Positions 34,029 to 34,552 of a stretch of DNA of 34,552 nt are shown piece after piece. A program made the translations under genes and the position numbers. The stretch lies in the NCBI GenBank assembly GCA_020052095.1, contig JAGVPT010000073.1, positions 1 through 34,552 on the forward strand, in the 5' to 3' direction. How positions within the stretch are numbered: the stretch's first letter is position 1; every line of letters begins with the position of its first letter. The notes below the pieces were generated by a model. The model searched no databases. It saw only the letters and a list, made by a program, of their open reading frames with translations, and was not told where the DNA came from. The DNA is from Bacteroidota bacterium. GTDB taxonomy: Bacteria > Bacteroidota > Ignavibacteria > UBA10030 > UBA8401.

Positions 34029-34442
34029 ATGGATACTCGGCATAAAATCCTCATTGTTGACAACGATAAAAACATTCTCGCAGCATTTCGCATTTTCCTG
34101 ATTGGCGAGGGCTATCGTCCACTCGTATGCAGCAATGCTGAGGATGCATTAAGGATGATAGATCGTTATCGAATTGATCTTGTAATTTCAGAAATTCACA
34201 TCAATGGACACATCGAATCTGGGCTCCTTTTCTTAACAAATCTTCGACACAAACTACCACACCTTCCGGTAATTATCGTCAACAATCAGATTGATGGTGC
34301 AGTTGAACGAAGGCTCAAGTCTCTGGGTATTAACGGAGTGTTGACGAAGCCTATAGAACTAAGGGTTATAAAACGTACAATAAAATCTGTTCTGAGATTA
34401 CGGAAATCACGGTATTCTAAAAATAAGATTCTTGATCAATAG
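34029..34442 (+). CDS. Stand-alone degenerate receiver-domain protein (ORF track opens at TTG 34023)
   Basis: KILIVDNDKNIL, DLVISEIHING (E at phosphosite), IIVNNQ, LTKPI. Confidence 0.82.
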   Translation: MDTRHKILIVDNDKNILAAFRIFLIGEGYRPLVCSNAEDALRMIDRYRIDLVISEIHINGHIESGLLFLTNLRHKLPHLPVIIVNNQIDGAVERRLKSLGINGVLTKPIELRVIKRTIKSVLRLRKSRYSKNKILDQ

Positions 34443-34552
34443 TGTAGACATACTGGCTGAGTTTGGTATAAAAGCGTACCCCCTTTAAGGGTGGTACACC
34501 AATAGAAGTTAGTATATTACATCATTTGGGATTTATGATCCTTTACACACAA

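Noticed and set aside
34456-34500. GTACC...GGTAC imperfect palindrome near the window end
   Set aside because: Too short and imperfect, and the context is cut by the window edge

Overview
This window is dominated by one long plus-strand respiratory gene cluster (about 10.9-30.3 kb). It encodes a Cyc2-like fused cytochrome-porin, a cupredoxin, and a Qrc/alternative-complex-III-like module (pentaheme cytochrome, molybdopterin-fold subunit, 4-cluster ferredoxin, NrfD). It continues with a four-domain cytochrome c and a Rieske/split-cytochrome-b6 module that carries a GltD-like NAD(P)H:FAD/Fe-S oxidoreductase. That module is bracketed by two paralogous octaheme + monoheme cytochrome pairs. I count 28 c-type heme motifs by eye. 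Two paralogous regulatory triads (sensor histidine kinase, NtrC-type sigma54 activator, single-domain receiver) flank the cluster, one on each side. Both stand-alone receiver genes are preceded by near-consensus sigma54 -24/-12 sequences, and the second receiver has lost its phospho-acceptor Asp (D to E). The left 6 kb is accessory: two GT-B-like glycosyltransferases, a RAYT (REP-associated transposase) with its own palindromes inside and around it, a decayed ORF6N gene, and an HNH endonuclease between a tRNA-Arg and a 21-bp copy of that tRNA's 3' end. Extra copies of the tRNA 5' end, each next to REP-like hairpins, lie on the other side. Several palindromic elements appear to sit in frame inside protein-coding genes, resembling Rickettsia palindromic elements. 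Taxonomy cannot be fixed from the sequence alone; the gene content suggests the Bacteroidota/Chlorobi/Ignavibacteria area, as a guess. All family calls come from motif reading without database searches.
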